46,748 bases of DNA from Alistipes sp. (GCA_017399485.1 JAFQCA010000005.1:1-46748); one strand, 5' to 3'. Positions 9,238 through 18,380 are shown, counted from the stretch's first letter. Notes: a model not told the origin generated them from the letters alone. Numbers and translations: made by a program.

Positions 9238-9254
9238 TGAAAATTTTACATAAT

Positions 9255-10088
9255 ATGGAATACGTCGAACTAAAAATATCTGCAAAATCGGATGAACAGG
9301 CCGAAATATTTACCGCTTTTCTCTCCGATTTCCCATTTGAGTCATTTGCTTATGAGGATGAAACATTGTCGGCCTATGCGCCGCGCGAGGAGTATGAAGC
9401 CTGCGAAAAGCAGGTAGAGGCTGTGTTGCGTGGTTGCAATGCCGAGTTCTGCTTTTCGTGCGTAGAGCAACAAAATTGGAATGCCGAGTGGGAGGAGACC
9501 TTCGAGCCTGTTGAGGTGAGGTGCATACCTCCTATCCGTATCCGTGCTCCACATCATCCTGCGTCAGCAGAAGGTGTTATTGATGTGGTTATTGCTCCGC
9601 GAATGTCGTTCGGTACGGGCCATCACAACACTACGGCTCTGATGACCGAGCATATCACGAATATCGGAGTAGAGGGCTTGCACGGCCTGGATATGGGTTG
9701 CGGAACGGGTGTTTTGGCCATTGCGGCGTTGAAGTGCGGAGCCGTAAAGATGACGGCTGTCGATATTGACGATTGGGCTTGCGATAGTTGCCGCGACAGT
9801 GCCGCTCTGAGCGGTGTTGCCGATAAGGTCGATGTACGTTGTGGTTCGATAGATGTAGTTCAGGGGGAGCAATATGATTTTGTATTGGCCAATATCAACC
9901 GCAATATACTGATTAATATGATGCCCTCGTTTGCCGATGTTTTGCCGTCGGGAGGTAAACTTCTGATGAGTGGTTTTTATATTGATGATGCCCCTATTAT
10001 CGAGGCTTCTGCTACAGAATATGGATTTGAGGTTGTGGCGTGTCAGGAGCGAGAGGGCTGGACGGTACTATATTGTGTAAAACATTAA
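9255..10088 (+). CDS. prmA: Ribosomal protein L11 methyltransferase PrmA
   Basis: An SAM-dependent enzyme that methylates lysines and the N-terminus of ribosomal protein L11. The 277 residues start MEYVELKISAKSDEQAE; an upstream in-frame ATG at 9237 (MKILHN) is possible but sits too near the predicted transcription start. An N-terminal substrate-recognition domain (about 1-80) is followed by the linker and the signature NWNAEWEETFEPVEV. The methyltransferase core has APRMSFGTGHHNTT, motif I LDMGCGTGVLAIAAL and the N6-type motif DFVLANINRNIL. wbqC follows after 13 nt on the same strand. Standard length and motifs make this secure. Confidence 0.95.
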   Translation: MEYVELKISAKSDEQAEIFTAFLSDFPFESFAYEDETLSAYAPREEYEACEKQVEAVLRGCNAEFCFSCVEQQNWNAEWEETFEPVEVRCIPPIRIRAPHHPASAEGVIDVVIAPRMSFGTGHHNTTALMTEHITNIGVEGLHGLDMGCGTGVLAIAALKCGAVKMTAVDIDDWACDSCRDSAALSGVADKVDVRCGSIDVVQGEQYDFVLANINRNILINMMPSFADVLPSGGKLLMSGFYIDDAPIIEASATEYGFEVVACQEREGWTVLYCVKH

Positions 10089-10101
10089 TCTTGCTTGGAG
10101 T

Positions 10102-10707
10102 ATGACTATTCTTCCTGTTGCATATATGCCCTCAGTGGAGTATGTGGCGCGTCTGTTGCGCGAGGAGAGTGTTGTTGATTTGGGAGAACACTACATCAAA
10201 CGCTCACAGCGTAATCGAGCCCAAATATTATCGGCCAATGGAGTGATGTCATTGACGGTGAATGTCGAGAATGCAAATCGCCCCCGCCAAATGATTAAAG
10301 ATGTCAGAATAGACTATTCGAAGCGTTGGCAACATCAGCATTGGGTGTCGATTATGTCGGCATATAAATCGTCACCTTATTTCGACCACTATGCACATCT
10401 GCTGGAGCCTTTTTATAAGCGGGAGTGGCGTTATCTGGTCGATTATAATATGGAGTATCTCTCTACACTGTTACGTTTGTTGGGCGTAGAGGACAAGGTA
10501 AATATCTCGGAGAAATATGTTGCGGCTCGTGATGGTGATATTGATTTGCGTCCCAAGCATAATGAAGGCTCGACCTTCGTAGCCGAGCCTTATTTTCAAG
10601 TGTTTTCAGACCGTATGCCTTTCGTGGCCAATCTGTCGATTCTTGACCTCCTGCTGTGCGAAGGCCCACAAGCCGTTAGCGCTGTTTTAATGCGTTGCGG
10701 ATTGTGA
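10102..10707 (+). CDS. WbqC family protein
   Basis: A 201-residue protein of the WbqC family, widespread in Bacteroidota and sometimes found in O-antigen loci; its biochemical role is not established. The recognisable features are an N-terminal PVAYMPSVEYVARL segment, HYIKRSQRNRAQILSANGV, and the pairing WQHQHWVSIMSAYKSSPYF with FYKREWRYLVDYN, followed by a C-terminal SILDLLLCEGP helix. It lies 13 nt after prmA, so the two are probably co-transcribed. Its last 32 bp overlap the 3' end of the opposing GH2-like gene. Confidence 0.88.
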   Translation: MTILPVAYMPSVEYVARLLREESVVDLGEHYIKRSQRNRAQILSANGVMSLTVNVENANRPRQMIKDVRIDYSKRWQHQHWVSIMSAYKSSPYFDHYAHLLEPFYKREWRYLVDYNMEYLSTLLRLLGVEDKVNISEKYVAARDGDIDLRPKHNEGSTFVAEPYFQVFSDRMPFVANLSILDLLLCEGPQAVSAVLMRCGL

Positions 10708-12670
10708 TTATCTGTTGGTCGCTTAATTCACCGGCCTTGACCTCCACAACGTTTCTGCCGTGCATAATGACAGGGTCTGAAACAAATTGGCAAGGCGCAG
10801 TCTGATTGACTTTGACCGCCTCCTTGTTTACGGTCAGAACAGGAGCATCTTTGGCCGAAGAGTAAATCTTGATTGTCTGAACAGAGTCTTGACGAATGTT
10901 ACGACGCTTTTCCGATATGTATAGCGTGGGACTCTTCTTGTTCCATAATGCGCGATATAGGTAGTAAGCGTCTTTCTGGTCCTTGCGGTCAAATGATACC
11001 ATTCCCTTGCGAGAGATACCATCGTTGTGGCGTACTGAGCCGAACTCGAACATATTGTTAATCCATACACCCCAGAAGAGCGAGTCTTGTGCCAGACGTT
11101 GTGCATACTGCTCGTGGAACTCTGTATGCCATCTTTCGGGCAACCAGCGCTCGTCGATTGTAGCAGGCTTCATTGCATCGTCGGTCTGCTGGTCTATCGA
11201 GCCGCTCTCACCGTATGCTACCGATGAACGCAGGTTGGCCCAATCTTTACTCAGGCTCTCTCTCCATACCTTCAAGTCGTCAAATGAGCCTCGCTCCCAG
11301 CCTAAATCCTGCTGCCAAACGATAAGGTCCGAAACAAAGTTTATATCTCCATCCTGATTGCTGCACGCTACCGTGGGGCGTGTTGCATCCAATCCTTTGG
11401 CTGTCTTGTTCAGTTGTTTTACATAATCCAAGATGTTATCACCGCGCAACCATACCAGTGAGTAGATACCCCACATTACAACCGATGGGTGGTTGTAGTT
11501 CTGGATAATCACTTCGCGCATCTGTTGCAAGCCGTTCTGCTTGAACTTATCGGTAGAGTAATAGAAGACATCACTCAAGTAGGGAGCGCGTGTAAAAGGT
11601 GTATCAATCCATACAAGAGTTCCGTTCTGGTCACAGCAGTCGTAGAGATATTGGGCGTGTGGTGCCGTTACCGAGCGTATTGCATTGGCTCCAATGTCGC
11701 GTATCTGCTCCAAGTCCTCGTCATAATGTCGTGTGCGCAATGCACTACCAATGGCGGCGCGGTCGTGATATAGGGTAACTCCATTTACGGGCGTCACCTT
11801 GCCGTTAATCTTGAGTGCAGTTGTCGAGTATTCGATTTTGCGGAAACCTGTCACCACCGATACTACATCCTCCTGACGGGGGCCGATACCTATATTGACT
11901 GTGTATAGATTTGGCTCTTCGGGACTCCATAATAGGGGCTCGTCAATCCTGAATGGGATATTTATGGGAGTATTAGGCTCGATGCGGGCCTTCATAAAAC
12001 GTGAAAATACCGTCTCGCCGGAAGGAGCCTGTACGGTAATTGTCATATCGCACGACTTATCCTCTATGGCAGTTACATATACCGCCGCAGTAGCATCTAC
12101 TGCGGTGTCGGTAATGTTGTTCTGGTGAACGAGAATGCCATCAGAGCCATAATAAAGTGGCGATACGGTAGTGCGCTCGGTGACAATAAGTTCGACATCA
12201 CGATATATTCCGCCGTAAAGATTTATCTCGGACGATGTGGGTAGAATATCGTTCTGGTAAGAGTTGTTTACCACTACAACCAACGAGTTATCCTCGCCAT
12301 ATTTCAAAAATGGCGTAATCTCAAAGGTGAAAGCCGTCCATCCTCCGCGATGCTCACCGGCGTGGTGGCCATTGACAAATACGTCGGCAATACTCTGTAC
12401 ACCATAAAACTTGACAAACAGACGCTTGTTTGACCAGTCGTTTGGTACAAAAATATTACGAGTATAGTTGGCTATTGTCTGGAGGTAGTCGCCCTTTCCT
12501 GCCAGCGCATCCAGATTCCAGGTGTGGGGTAGTGATATGTGGCGGGCATAGTCGCTGCTGGTCTCCAACTTAAAGAAGAATTGCCATCCATCGTTGAGCG
12601 AATATACACTGCGAGCATTGGCTGTAACAGAACCAATGAGCAACATTAAAATCAAGAAATAACGTCTCAT
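10676..12670 (-). CDS. GH2 family protein lacking both catalytic glutamates
   Basis: A 664-residue secreted protein with the GH2 beta-galactosidase/glucuronidase architecture. It has a signal peptide (1-19), a jelly-roll sugar-binding domain (about 22-180, with DGWQFFF, SLPHTWN, VFVNGHHAGEHRGGWTAF and LYGGIYRDVEL), an immunoglobulin-like domain (about 181-285) and a TIM barrel (about 286-600, ending FWGVWINNMFEFGS and GMVSFDRKDQKDAYYLYRALW). In active GH2 enzymes the acid/base Glu follows Asn in a WGxxNE motif and the nucleophile sits in SEYG. Here these positions read WGIYSL (Leu405) and VAYG (Ala485). The frame is intact, so it looks like a pseudoenzyme or a protein with altered chemistry. 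It converges with wbqC, overlapping it by 32 bp. Confidence 0.85.
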   Translation of the reverse strand: MRRYFLILMLLIGSVTANARSVYSLNDGWQFFFKLETSSDYARHISLPHTWNLDALAGKGDYLQTIANYTRNIFVPNDWSNKRLFVKFYGVQSIADVFVNGHHAGEHRGGWTAFTFEITPFLKYGEDNSLVVVVNNSYQNDILPTSSEINLYGGIYRDVELIVTERTTVSPLYYGSDGILVHQNNITDTAVDATAAVYVTAIEDKSCDMTITVQAPSGETVFSRFMKARIEPNTPINIPFRIDEPLLWSPEEPNLYTVNIGIGPRQEDVVSVVTGFRKIEYSTTALKINGKVTPVNGVTLYHDRAAIGSALRTRHYDEDLEQIRDIGANAIRSVTAPHAQYLYDCCDQNGTLVWIDTPFTRAPYLSDVFYYSTDKFKQNGLQQMREVIIQNYNHPSVVMWGIYSLVWLRGDNILDYVKQLNKTAKGLDATRPTVACSNQDGDINFVSDLIVWQQDLGWERGSFDDLKVWRESLSKDWANLRSSVAYGESGSIDQQTDDAMKPATIDERWLPERWHTEFHEQYAQRLAQDSLFWGVWINNMFEFGSVRHNDGISRKGMVSFDRKDQKDAYYLYRALWNKKSPTLYISEKRRNIRQDSVQTIKIYSSAKDAPVLTVNKEAVKVNQTAPCQFVSDPVIMHGRNVVEVKAGELSDQQIITIRNALKQR

Positions 12671-12702
12671 ACAAATATGTTTTACAATGCGACAAGCGCG
12701 AT

Positions 12703-12723
12703 ATCGTTTAATCGTAAAACGAT
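12703..12723. repeat. Inverted repeat in the leader of the GH2-like gene
   Basis: ATCGTTT (12703-12709) is mirrored by AAACGAT (12717-12723), with an inner TCGT/ACGA pair. It lies in the predicted 5' leader of the minus-strand GH2-like gene, between its -7 box and start codon. It could be an operator; that is inference. Confidence 0.4.
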
Positions 12724-12767
12724 TTTAGGACTCCATATATTGCTCCTATCGCAAAAATTACTAACTG

Positions 12768-12775
12768 CAAAGATA
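12768..12775 (-). promoter_or_regulatory. -7 box for the GH2-like gene
   Basis: Minus-strand TATCTTTG matches TAnnTTTG. It implies a 5' leader of about 90 nt that contains an inverted repeat. Confidence 0.5.
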
Positions 12776-12796
12776 TAAATAATCAAAAAAATATGC

Positions 12797-12804
12797 TAAC
12801 TTCG
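12797..12804 (+). promoter_or_regulatory. Candidate -7 box for the cvpA-rsgA-trmH run
   Basis: TAACTTCG, one mismatch from TAnnTTTG, 56 nt upstream of the cvpA start. No clear -33 box is seen. Confidence 0.35.
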
Positions 12805-12823
12805 TGCGATATTTATGCGTAGA

Positions 12824-12841
12824 TTAGACTATATGGTCTAA
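12824..12841. repeat. 18-bp near-perfect palindrome upstream of cvpA
   Basis: TTAGACTATATGGTCTAA is self-complementary at all but one pair of positions (7 and 12). It lies about 20 nt after the candidate -7 box, within the expected leader, where a dimeric repressor could bind. Confidence 0.45.
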
Positions 12842-12860
12842 GATACAGTACTTTTTGCCT

Positions 12861-13349
12861 ATGAATGTTTTTGATATAATCGTATATGTGGCCTTGGCGT
12901 GGGCCGTTTTTAATGGATGGCGACGAGGCTTCTTGTTGCAAATGATGTCGCTTGTAGCGGTTGTAGCGGCGCTCTATCTGTCGGTTAAATATTGCTCCGA
13001 AGTGGGGGCGATGTTAGGGTTGGATGGTACAACACAACCTATTGTAGGTTTTATCGTTATCTTCGCGGTGACACTGATTCTGCTGACCATTGCAGGTTAT
13101 CTAATGCGTAAAGTGTTCCGTTTTGCGGGTTTGGGTATGGTGGATATCCTGTTCGGCATATTGTTCTCGGTGCTTAAGATAGGAGTTATTGTCAGCGCAC
13201 TGTTTGCGTGGTTTGCAGCCGTAAACAAGGATTATGATTGGGCCTCAAAGCAGACTGTGGAGGAGTCGCGTTGGTTTACCCCTATATCAGGAGTTGTAGA
13301 TAAACTCACACCCTATTTCGAGGAGTTAAAGAGCGAAATCTTTGAGTAA
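12861..13349 (+). CDS. CvpA family membrane protein
   Basis: A 162-residue integral membrane protein with four hydrophobic segments, at about 3-22, 26-43, 59-82 and 94-119. The N-terminal NVFDIIVYVALAWAVFNGWR followed by GFLLQMMSLVAVVAAL is the CvpA/colicin V production signature. E. coli CvpA is needed for colicin V production and envelope homeostasis; the role here is unknown. The ATG at 12861 is preferred to the TTG 6 nt earlier. It is the first gene of a plus-strand run with rsgA 12 nt downstream. Confidence 0.85.
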   Translation: MNVFDIIVYVALAWAVFNGWRRGFLLQMMSLVAVVAALYLSVKYCSEVGAMLGLDGTTQPIVGFIVIFAVTLILLTIAGYLMRKVFRFAGLGMVDILFGILFSVLKIGVIVSALFAWFAAVNKDYDWASKQTVEESRWFTPISGVVDKLTPYFEELKSEIFE

Positions 13350-13361
13350 ATTGTGTAGCCT

Positions 13362-14285
13362 ATGGAGAGTTTCTTGGGGGTCGTAATGCGCTCGACGGGG
13401 AGTTGGTATGAGGTTTTGCACGATGGGCAGAGTTATCAGTGTCGCATACGAGGCAAACTGCGTTTGAAGGGTATTCGTTCTACGAACCCTGTGGTTGTGG
13501 GCGATGTGGTGCGCGTTGAGGAGGATGAACAGGGCGGATATGTCATATCGGCCATCGAGCCACGTCGTAATTATATCATACGTCGCGCTTCCAATCTCTC
13601 AAAAGAGTCGCATATTATTGCAGCCAATATAGATATGGCACTGTTGGTTGTAACCCTATTCTCGCCAGAGACGGCTACGGAGTTTATAGACCGCTTTTTG
13701 GTGACTTGCGAAGCATATAAAGTTCCCGTTACAATTCTTTTGGCTAAAGCCGACCTTGCTCGTCAAAGGCCCGATGAGGTGGAGGCGTTTCACGCCATTT
13801 ATGAGCGCGCAGGTTATCCGATTATCGAGGTCTCGGCTCTTGAAGGCGAGGGCGTTGAGCAGGTGAGGGAGTTGTTACGCGGTAAGACCACTCTGCTATC
13901 GGGTAATTCGGGTGTCGGTAAATCGACTTTGGTCGCGGCAGTCGAGCCGGGTTTGGATATCCGTACGGGCGAGATTTCGCAGAGCCATCATAAGGGTAAG
14001 CATACTACAACCTTCTCGACAATGTATCCACTCTCGGAAGGAGGATATATAATTGATACCCCCGGTATTAAGGGCTTTGGCTTGATTGATATCGAAGAGA
14101 ATGAATTGGCGCATTATTTCCCTGAAATGATGCGCTATCTGCCCGAATGTCGTTTCTATAATTGTTCTCATACCCACGAGCCGCATTGTGCCGTCGTGGA
14201 GGCTGTCGAGCGAGGCGAAATAGCCTACTCGCGCTATGAGAGTTACCTTAAAATATTAGACGAAGATGACAAGTATCGCAAATAG
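13362..14285 (+). CDS. rsgA: Small ribosomal subunit biogenesis GTPase RsgA
   Basis: A circularly permuted GTPase that assists late maturation of the 30S subunit. It has an N-terminal OB-fold (about 1-75, with CRIRGKLRLKGIRSTNPVVV and GDVVRVEEDEQGGYVI). The GTPase motifs come in permuted order: G4 LLAKADL (about 127), G1 GNSGVGKST (about 180), then G3 DTPGIKGFG (about 227). The C-terminal zinc knuckle has CRFYNCSHTHEPHCAV. It is 307 residues, standard. Its last 20 bp overlap the start of trmH, suggesting translational coupling. Confidence 0.96.
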   Translation: MESFLGVVMRSTGSWYEVLHDGQSYQCRIRGKLRLKGIRSTNPVVVGDVVRVEEDEQGGYVISAIEPRRNYIIRRASNLSKESHIIAANIDMALLVVTLFSPETATEFIDRFLVTCEAYKVPVTILLAKADLARQRPDEVEAFHAIYERAGYPIIEVSALEGEGVEQVRELLRGKTTLLSGNSGVGKSTLVAAVEPGLDIRTGEISQSHHKGKHTTTFSTMYPLSEGGYIIDTPGIKGFGLIDIEENELAHYFPEMMRYLPECRFYNCSHTHEPHCAVVEAVERGEIAYSRYESYLKILDEDDKYRK

Positions 14286-14976
14286 ATTAAAGGATTTCTG
14301 TGCCGACCACTCGTCGGAGTGGTACGATGAGCGTACGGCCTATATGAGCCAATTCCTCACAGAGGAGCGTGTTGAAGTGTTGCGCCGCACACTTGCTTCG
14401 CGTACGCGCTATATGACAATCTTGACCGAGAATACCTTTCATCCTCAGAATGCATCGGCTTTGGTACGTCATTGTGAGGCTTTTGGGTTGCAGGATTTGC
14501 ATACGGTTGAGACTCGTTGTAAGTTCAATCCCAATGTAAATATTGTGCGTGGCACAGATAAGTGGGTAGACATAATGCGTCACGAATCAACTGAGGAGGC
14601 AATTTCGTCGCTTAAAGGGGCAGGTTATCGTCTTGTTGCGACAACGCCTCACCGTGAGAGTTGTACGCCTGAAACATTCGACGTAGCCAAAGGCCCTTTC
14701 TGTTTGGTCTTTGGTACCGAGCACGCTGGTGTGAGTGACGAAATTATTGAGGCGGCAGATGAATATTTGCGTATCCCGATGTGCGGTATGGTCGAGAGCC
14801 TGAATGTATCGGCATCGGCTGCAATTCTTATATATATGCTCTCGCAACGTATGCGCCTTACCCCGTCGATTGATTGGGCTTTGAAGGAGGATGATGCGCG
14901 TGAGATGTTGTTCCGTTGGGTTATGTCATCGGTGAAGGATTCTGAGCGTATTTTAGAGCGTGAGTTTGGTAAGTAG
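14266..14976 (+). CDS. trmH: SpoU-type tRNA/rRNA 2'-O-methyltransferase (TrmH-like)
   Basis: A SPOUT-class RNA methyltransferase; the closest family is TrmH, which methylates G18 of the tRNA D-loop. The three SpoU motifs are visible: motif 1 NTFHPQNASALVRHCEAFG, motif 2 FCLVFGTEHAGVSDE, and motif 3 RIPMCGMVESLNVSASAAI, which forms the trefoil knot. It is 236 residues, close to E. coli TrmH. The ATG lies 17 nt before the rsgA stop codon, and the next gene begins 2 nt after its own stop. The substrate is inferred from the family, so the symbol is provisional. Confidence 0.9.
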   Translation: MTSIANRLKDFCADHSSEWYDERTAYMSQFLTEERVEVLRRTLASRTRYMTILTENTFHPQNASALVRHCEAFGLQDLHTVETRCKFNPNVNIVRGTDKWVDIMRHESTEEAISSLKGAGYRLVATTPHRESCTPETFDVAKGPFCLVFGTEHAGVSDEIIEAADEYLRIPMCGMVESLNVSASAAILIYMLSQRMRLTPSIDWALKEDDAREMLFRWVMSSVKDSERILEREFGK

Positions 14977-14978
14977 TT

Positions 14979-16178
14979 ATGAGTGAGATATTAAGAAAAC
15001 AGTTTTTGCGTCACATTGCGCAGACATCACCCTCACCGCAACTCATCGAGGTGGCCCGTGCCGAGGGTGTATTCTTCTATACCCCCGAAGGTAAACCTTA
15101 CTACGATTTGATTTCGGGTGTGTCGGTGAGCAATGTGGGCCACGCCAACCCCATAGTCGTTGAGGCCGTACAACGCCAAGCGGCAGAGTATATGCACGTT
15201 ATGGTCTATGGCGAGTTGGTTGAGCGTCCGCAGGTGGAGTATGCCCGCCGTTTGGCGGAGGCTCTGCCTGAGGGGTTGGATAGTGTCTATTTCCTCAATT
15301 CGGGTGCTGAGGCTGTTGAGGGTGCCTTGAAGTTGGCTAAACGCTACACCGCCCGTACCGAGATGATATCTATGCGAGAGGCTTACCACGGCTCGACGCA
15401 CGGCGCAATGAGTATGATGGGTACGCCGGAGGGCGAGGAGTGGAAGAGTGCTTTCCGTCCACTGTTACCCGACACGAAGGCTATACGCTTTAACTCGTTT
15501 GACGATTTGGCTCTGATTACAGAACGTACGGCTTGTGTGTTGTGTGAGCCTGTGCAGGGTGAGGCAGGTGTGCGTCTGCCTGTGGAGGGTTATTTGCAGG
15601 CTCTGCGCCAGCGTTGTAGCGAGGTGGGTGCATTGCTTATCTTTGATGAGATTCAGGTGGGTATGGGTCGCTCTGGCGCGATGTTCGCGATGCAGAAGTA
15701 TGGCGTAACTCCCGATATAGTCTGTCTAGCCAAAGCGTTGGGCGGCGGTATGCCCCTTAGTGCTTTTGTGTCGAGTCAGGAGATTATGAATACATTGACG
15801 CATAATCCCGTTTTGGGGCATATTACAACCTTTGGAGGTCACCCTGTGTGTTGTGCAGCGGGTCTGGCGGCAATGAAATATCTGCAAAATAACCATATTG
15901 TCGAAGAGGTCGAGCGCAAGGGCGCACTCTATGAGGAGTTACTCGCTGACCACCCGGCCGTACGGGAGATTCGTCGTAGCGGTCTGTTGCTGGCCGTAGA
16001 GTTGGGCGATAGTGCGAAACTATATAAGATTATGGATTTGTTTATCGAGGAGGGTATCTTGAGCGATTGGTTTCTCTTCTGCGATACGGCATTCCGTATC
16101 TCTCCGCCGCTGGTTATTTCGGATAGTGAAATACGCGACAGTGTGAAGATTATCCGCCGCTGCCTCGATAAACTTTAA
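14979..16178 (+). CDS. Class III PLP-dependent aminotransferase (acetylornithine/ornithine type)
   Basis: A fold-type I, class III aminotransferase of 399 residues. The family features are YYDLISGVSVSNVGHANP near the N-terminus, FLNSGAEAVEGALKLAKRYT (PLP phosphate site), the LIFDEIQVGMGRSG motif with the cofactor-binding Asp, and the Schiff-base Lys in CLAKALGGGMPLSA. GHITTFGGHPVCCAA follows. This is the group annotated as acetylornithine or ornithine aminotransferase, but no arginine pathway gene is adjacent, so the substrate stays open. It is the last gene of the cvpA-rsgA-trmH run and ends before a strong two-way terminator. Confidence 0.9.
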   Translation: MSEILRKQFLRHIAQTSPSPQLIEVARAEGVFFYTPEGKPYYDLISGVSVSNVGHANPIVVEAVQRQAAEYMHVMVYGELVERPQVEYARRLAEALPEGLDSVYFLNSGAEAVEGALKLAKRYTARTEMISMREAYHGSTHGAMSMMGTPEGEEWKSAFRPLLPDTKAIRFNSFDDLALITERTACVLCEPVQGEAGVRLPVEGYLQALRQRCSEVGALLIFDEIQVGMGRSGAMFAMQKYGVTPDIVCLAKALGGGMPLSAFVSSQEIMNTLTHNPVLGHITTFGGHPVCCAAGLAAMKYLQNNHIVEEVERKGALYEELLADHPAVREIRRSGLLLAVELGDSAKLYKIMDLFIEEGILSDWFLFCDTAFRISPPLVISDSEIRDSVKIIRRCLDKL

Positions 16179-16202
16179 GGGGTGCTACTAATAGAACGAA
16201 AG

Positions 16203-16238
16203 AAAAGTCCGCTTGGAGCAATCTCCAGCGGACTTTTT
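16203..16238. terminator. Bidirectional rho-independent terminator
   Basis: A stem of AAAAGTCCGC (16203-16212) with GCGGACTTTT, extended by GGAG/CTCC around a CAAT loop. A/T runs on both sides let it end both the aminotransferase gene and the converging nfo gene. Confidence 0.9.
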
Positions 16239-16244
16239 CTGGTC

Positions 16245-17093
16245 TTATTTTTCCTCTGCAAAACTCTTTAGCAGGGCTATTTCTTCGGCCCAGCGCTCTT
16301 CGTCAGGAGTCTCTAAAATTAGCGGAATGTTATCAAATCGACTATCCTGCATAATGTAGCGGAAAGGCGTAATGCCCAAATATCCTTCGCCCAATGGAGA
16401 GTGACGGTCCACGCGGCTACCCAAAGGCTTCATAGCATCATTTAGGTGCATACCTCGCAGGTATCGGAAGCCCACCTCGCGCTCAAACTCGGCAAACACC
16501 TCATCACACCCCTTTTCGGTTGAGAGGTCATATCCTGCGGCAAATGAGTGGCAGGTGTCGAGGCATACACCGACGCGCGACTTATCTTCCACGCGGTCAA
16601 TGATATACGCTAAATGCCAAAACGCATAACCCAAATTAGAGCCTTGCCCTGCGGTGTTCTCGATTACGGCCGTAACGCCCGATGTCTTGTCCAGAGCGAT
16701 GTTGATTGATTCGGCTACCAAACGAAGGCTCTCCTCTTCGGATATTTTTTTCAGGTGGCTGCCGGGGTGGAAGTTCAAGCGGTCTAACCCCAATTGCTCA
16801 CAGCGTTGCATCTCGTGCAGAAATGAGGCGCGCGACTTCTCCAATGGCTCCTCCTCGGGGTGCCCGAGGTTTATGAGGTAACTGTCGTGCGGAAGAATCT
16901 GTGCTGCCGTATAACCCAATCGCTCACACTCTGCACGAAAAGCCTCAATTTGTTGCTCTGAGAGTGGCGGTGCGGCCCATTGACGTTGGTTTTTGGTGAA
17001 TAGGGCAAATGCCGTAGCCCCTATCTCTGCGGCATTGCGAGGGGCGTTATCTACACCTCCCGATGCGCTGACGTGTGCTCCGATGTACTTCAT
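16245..17093 (-). CDS. nfo: Endonuclease IV (AP endonuclease Nfo)
   Basis: A zinc-dependent AP endonuclease for base-excision repair. The start at [20 protein letters not shown] is the family N-terminus; the longer in-frame extension to 17192 would run across the promoter region, so 282 residues are taken. Metal-binding motifs are visible: [69 protein letters not shown] and LILETPDE. These correspond to the nine-ligand trinuclear zinc site of the family. It shares an intergenic region of 111 bp with the divergent DUF3078 gene. Confidence 0.96.
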   Translation of the reverse strand: MKYIGAHVSASGGVDNAPRNAAEIGATAFALFTKNQRQWAAPPLSEQQIEAFRAECERLGYTAAQILPHDSYLINLGHPEEEPLEKSRASFLHEMQRCEQLGLDRLNFHPGSHLKKISEEESLRLVAESINIALDKTSGVTAVIENTAGQGSNLGYAFWHLAYIIDRVEDKSRVGVCLDTCHSFAAGYDLSTEKGCDEVFAEFEREVGFRYLRGMHLNDAMKPLGSRVDRHSPLGEGYLGITPFRYIMQDSRFDNIPLILETPDEERWAEEIALLKSFAEEK

Positions 17094-17121
17094 ATTGTGA
17101 AATATGTTTAATTCTCTGCAA

Positions 17122-17129
17122 CAAATGTA
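17122..17129 (-). promoter_or_regulatory. -7 box for nfo
   Basis: Minus-strand TACATTTG matches TAnnTTTG, 29 nt upstream of the chosen start. The -33 element is not clear. Confidence 0.5.
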
Positions 17130-17149
17130 GTAATTTTCTTTAATTTTCT

Positions 17150-17157
17150 TACCTTTG
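17150..17157 (+). promoter_or_regulatory. -7 box for the DUF3078 gene
   Basis: TACCTTTG matches TAnnTTTG, 48 nt upstream of the start. It is back to back with the nfo -7 box 20 bp away, so the two promoters share their upstream region. Confidence 0.5.
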
Positions 17158-17204
17158 TATCGGGAATGTTTTACCATAAATGGTAAAATCAAAAATATTG
17201 GGAT

Positions 17205-18380
17205 ATGAAAAAGTTTTTTTTGCTGATTAGTTTTGTGGCTCTGTTTGGTGTGAGCGAGAGTTTTGCACAGTTTAATGTCGAGAAGAGCAAGACTGCCAAT
17301 AACGAGGATGAGGATATTCGTTTCCGTAACTCATTCAAGGGGATGACCGTCAAGACCGACTATTATAACGAGGCGCGAGCCAAGGCTGAGCGTAAGCGTA
17401 TTCGTAATGAGCGTAATACTCTAAATATGAGTTTCAATGTTCAAGGCCAGATGTTTGCCTACAACGATGCGTGGGGTGGTGAGAACTCGACATCGTTGTT
17501 GGGTACATTCCACTTGACTCATACATTCGCCAAGAATAGATTCCGCATTACAACACAGGCCGATGTCCGTTATGGTTATAACCGCGCTCGTGCCGATATT
17601 ACGGTTAAGGATGAGAATGGTCAGGATGTAACCGAACGTAAGGGTATATGGTTTAAGAATACCGATGCCTTTTGGGTGATGACGCAGCCCTCGTTGAGTA
17701 TTAATGACCGCTGGGCCTACTCTTTTACGGGTCGTATGGATAGCCAATTGACCAATAGTTATACTTCTCGCGTAAAGCAGGAAGATGCCGATTTGAAGAC
17801 GACATTTTTGGCACCTGCTACAGTGTCGGCCTCTTTGGGTATGACCTATAAGATGAAGAAGTTCCCGTTGAGTGTTACGATGGACGTATTTTCGACGAGT
17901 GGAAAGTTGGTATATAGTGACGAATTGAAGAAACTGTATGAGGAGCGCGGTGCCGATAACTATTTTGGTGTTGAGATTGATAAACACGCAACCTTCTCTG
18001 GTGGTTCACAGGTGCAGTTGTCGTTCAGTAAGACGTGGGGAAAGAAGAAGTGGATTACCTATTGGATGCATACACAATCATACTATGGTTGGATTACCAA
18101 CTTGATGAAGGGCTCGAAGATTCGTGACTATGAGCGTTATTTGGACCAAAAGGCCGCTTGGGAGGCTGGTGGTCAGCAGGGTGAGGCTCCTGCAGCAGTA
18201 CCTTATGCGGCACGTCTGCACCCGACGGTTAATAGCCAGCACCGATTGACACTTAAGGTTTCAAACTTCTTGTCAACCAACTTCTACTATCAGATGGTGT
18301 ATGATAAGGCTAACAATACAGCAGTGCGTACTCAATCGCAGTGGACAGTCGGCCTGACATATACTTGGAGTAATAAGTAA
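17205..18380 (+). CDS. DUF3078 domain-containing outer-membrane protein
   Basis: A 391-residue Bacteroidota protein with a signal peptide ([21 protein letters not shown], cleavage before QFNV). It opens with a charged region rich in Arg/Lys/Glu (about 25-70), then repeated amphipathic beta-strands with aromatic residues at strand ends ([54 protein letters not shown]). That pattern fits an outer-membrane beta-barrel and the DUF3078 family, whose function is unknown. The terminal aromatic-rich strand ending in a short polar tail also fits an outer-membrane barrel. It is probably transcribed alone; 120 nt separate it from the protease gene downstream. Confidence 0.78.
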   Translation: MKKFFLLISFVALFGVSESFAQFNVEKSKTANNEDEDIRFRNSFKGMTVKTDYYNEARAKAERKRIRNERNTLNMSFNVQGQMFAYNDAWGGENSTSLLGTFHLTHTFAKNRFRITTQADVRYGYNRARADITVKDENGQDVTERKGIWFKNTDAFWVMTQPSLSINDRWAYSFTGRMDSQLTNSYTSRVKQEDADLKTTFLAPATVSASLGMTYKMKKFPLSVTMDVFSTSGKLVYSDELKKLYEERGADNYFGVEIDKHATFSGGSQVQLSFSKTWGKKKWITYWMHTQSYYGWITNLMKGSKIRDYERYLDQKAAWEAGGQQGEAPAAVPYAARLHPTVNSQHRLTLKVSNFLSTNFYYQMVYDKANNTAVRTQSQWTVGLTYTWSNK

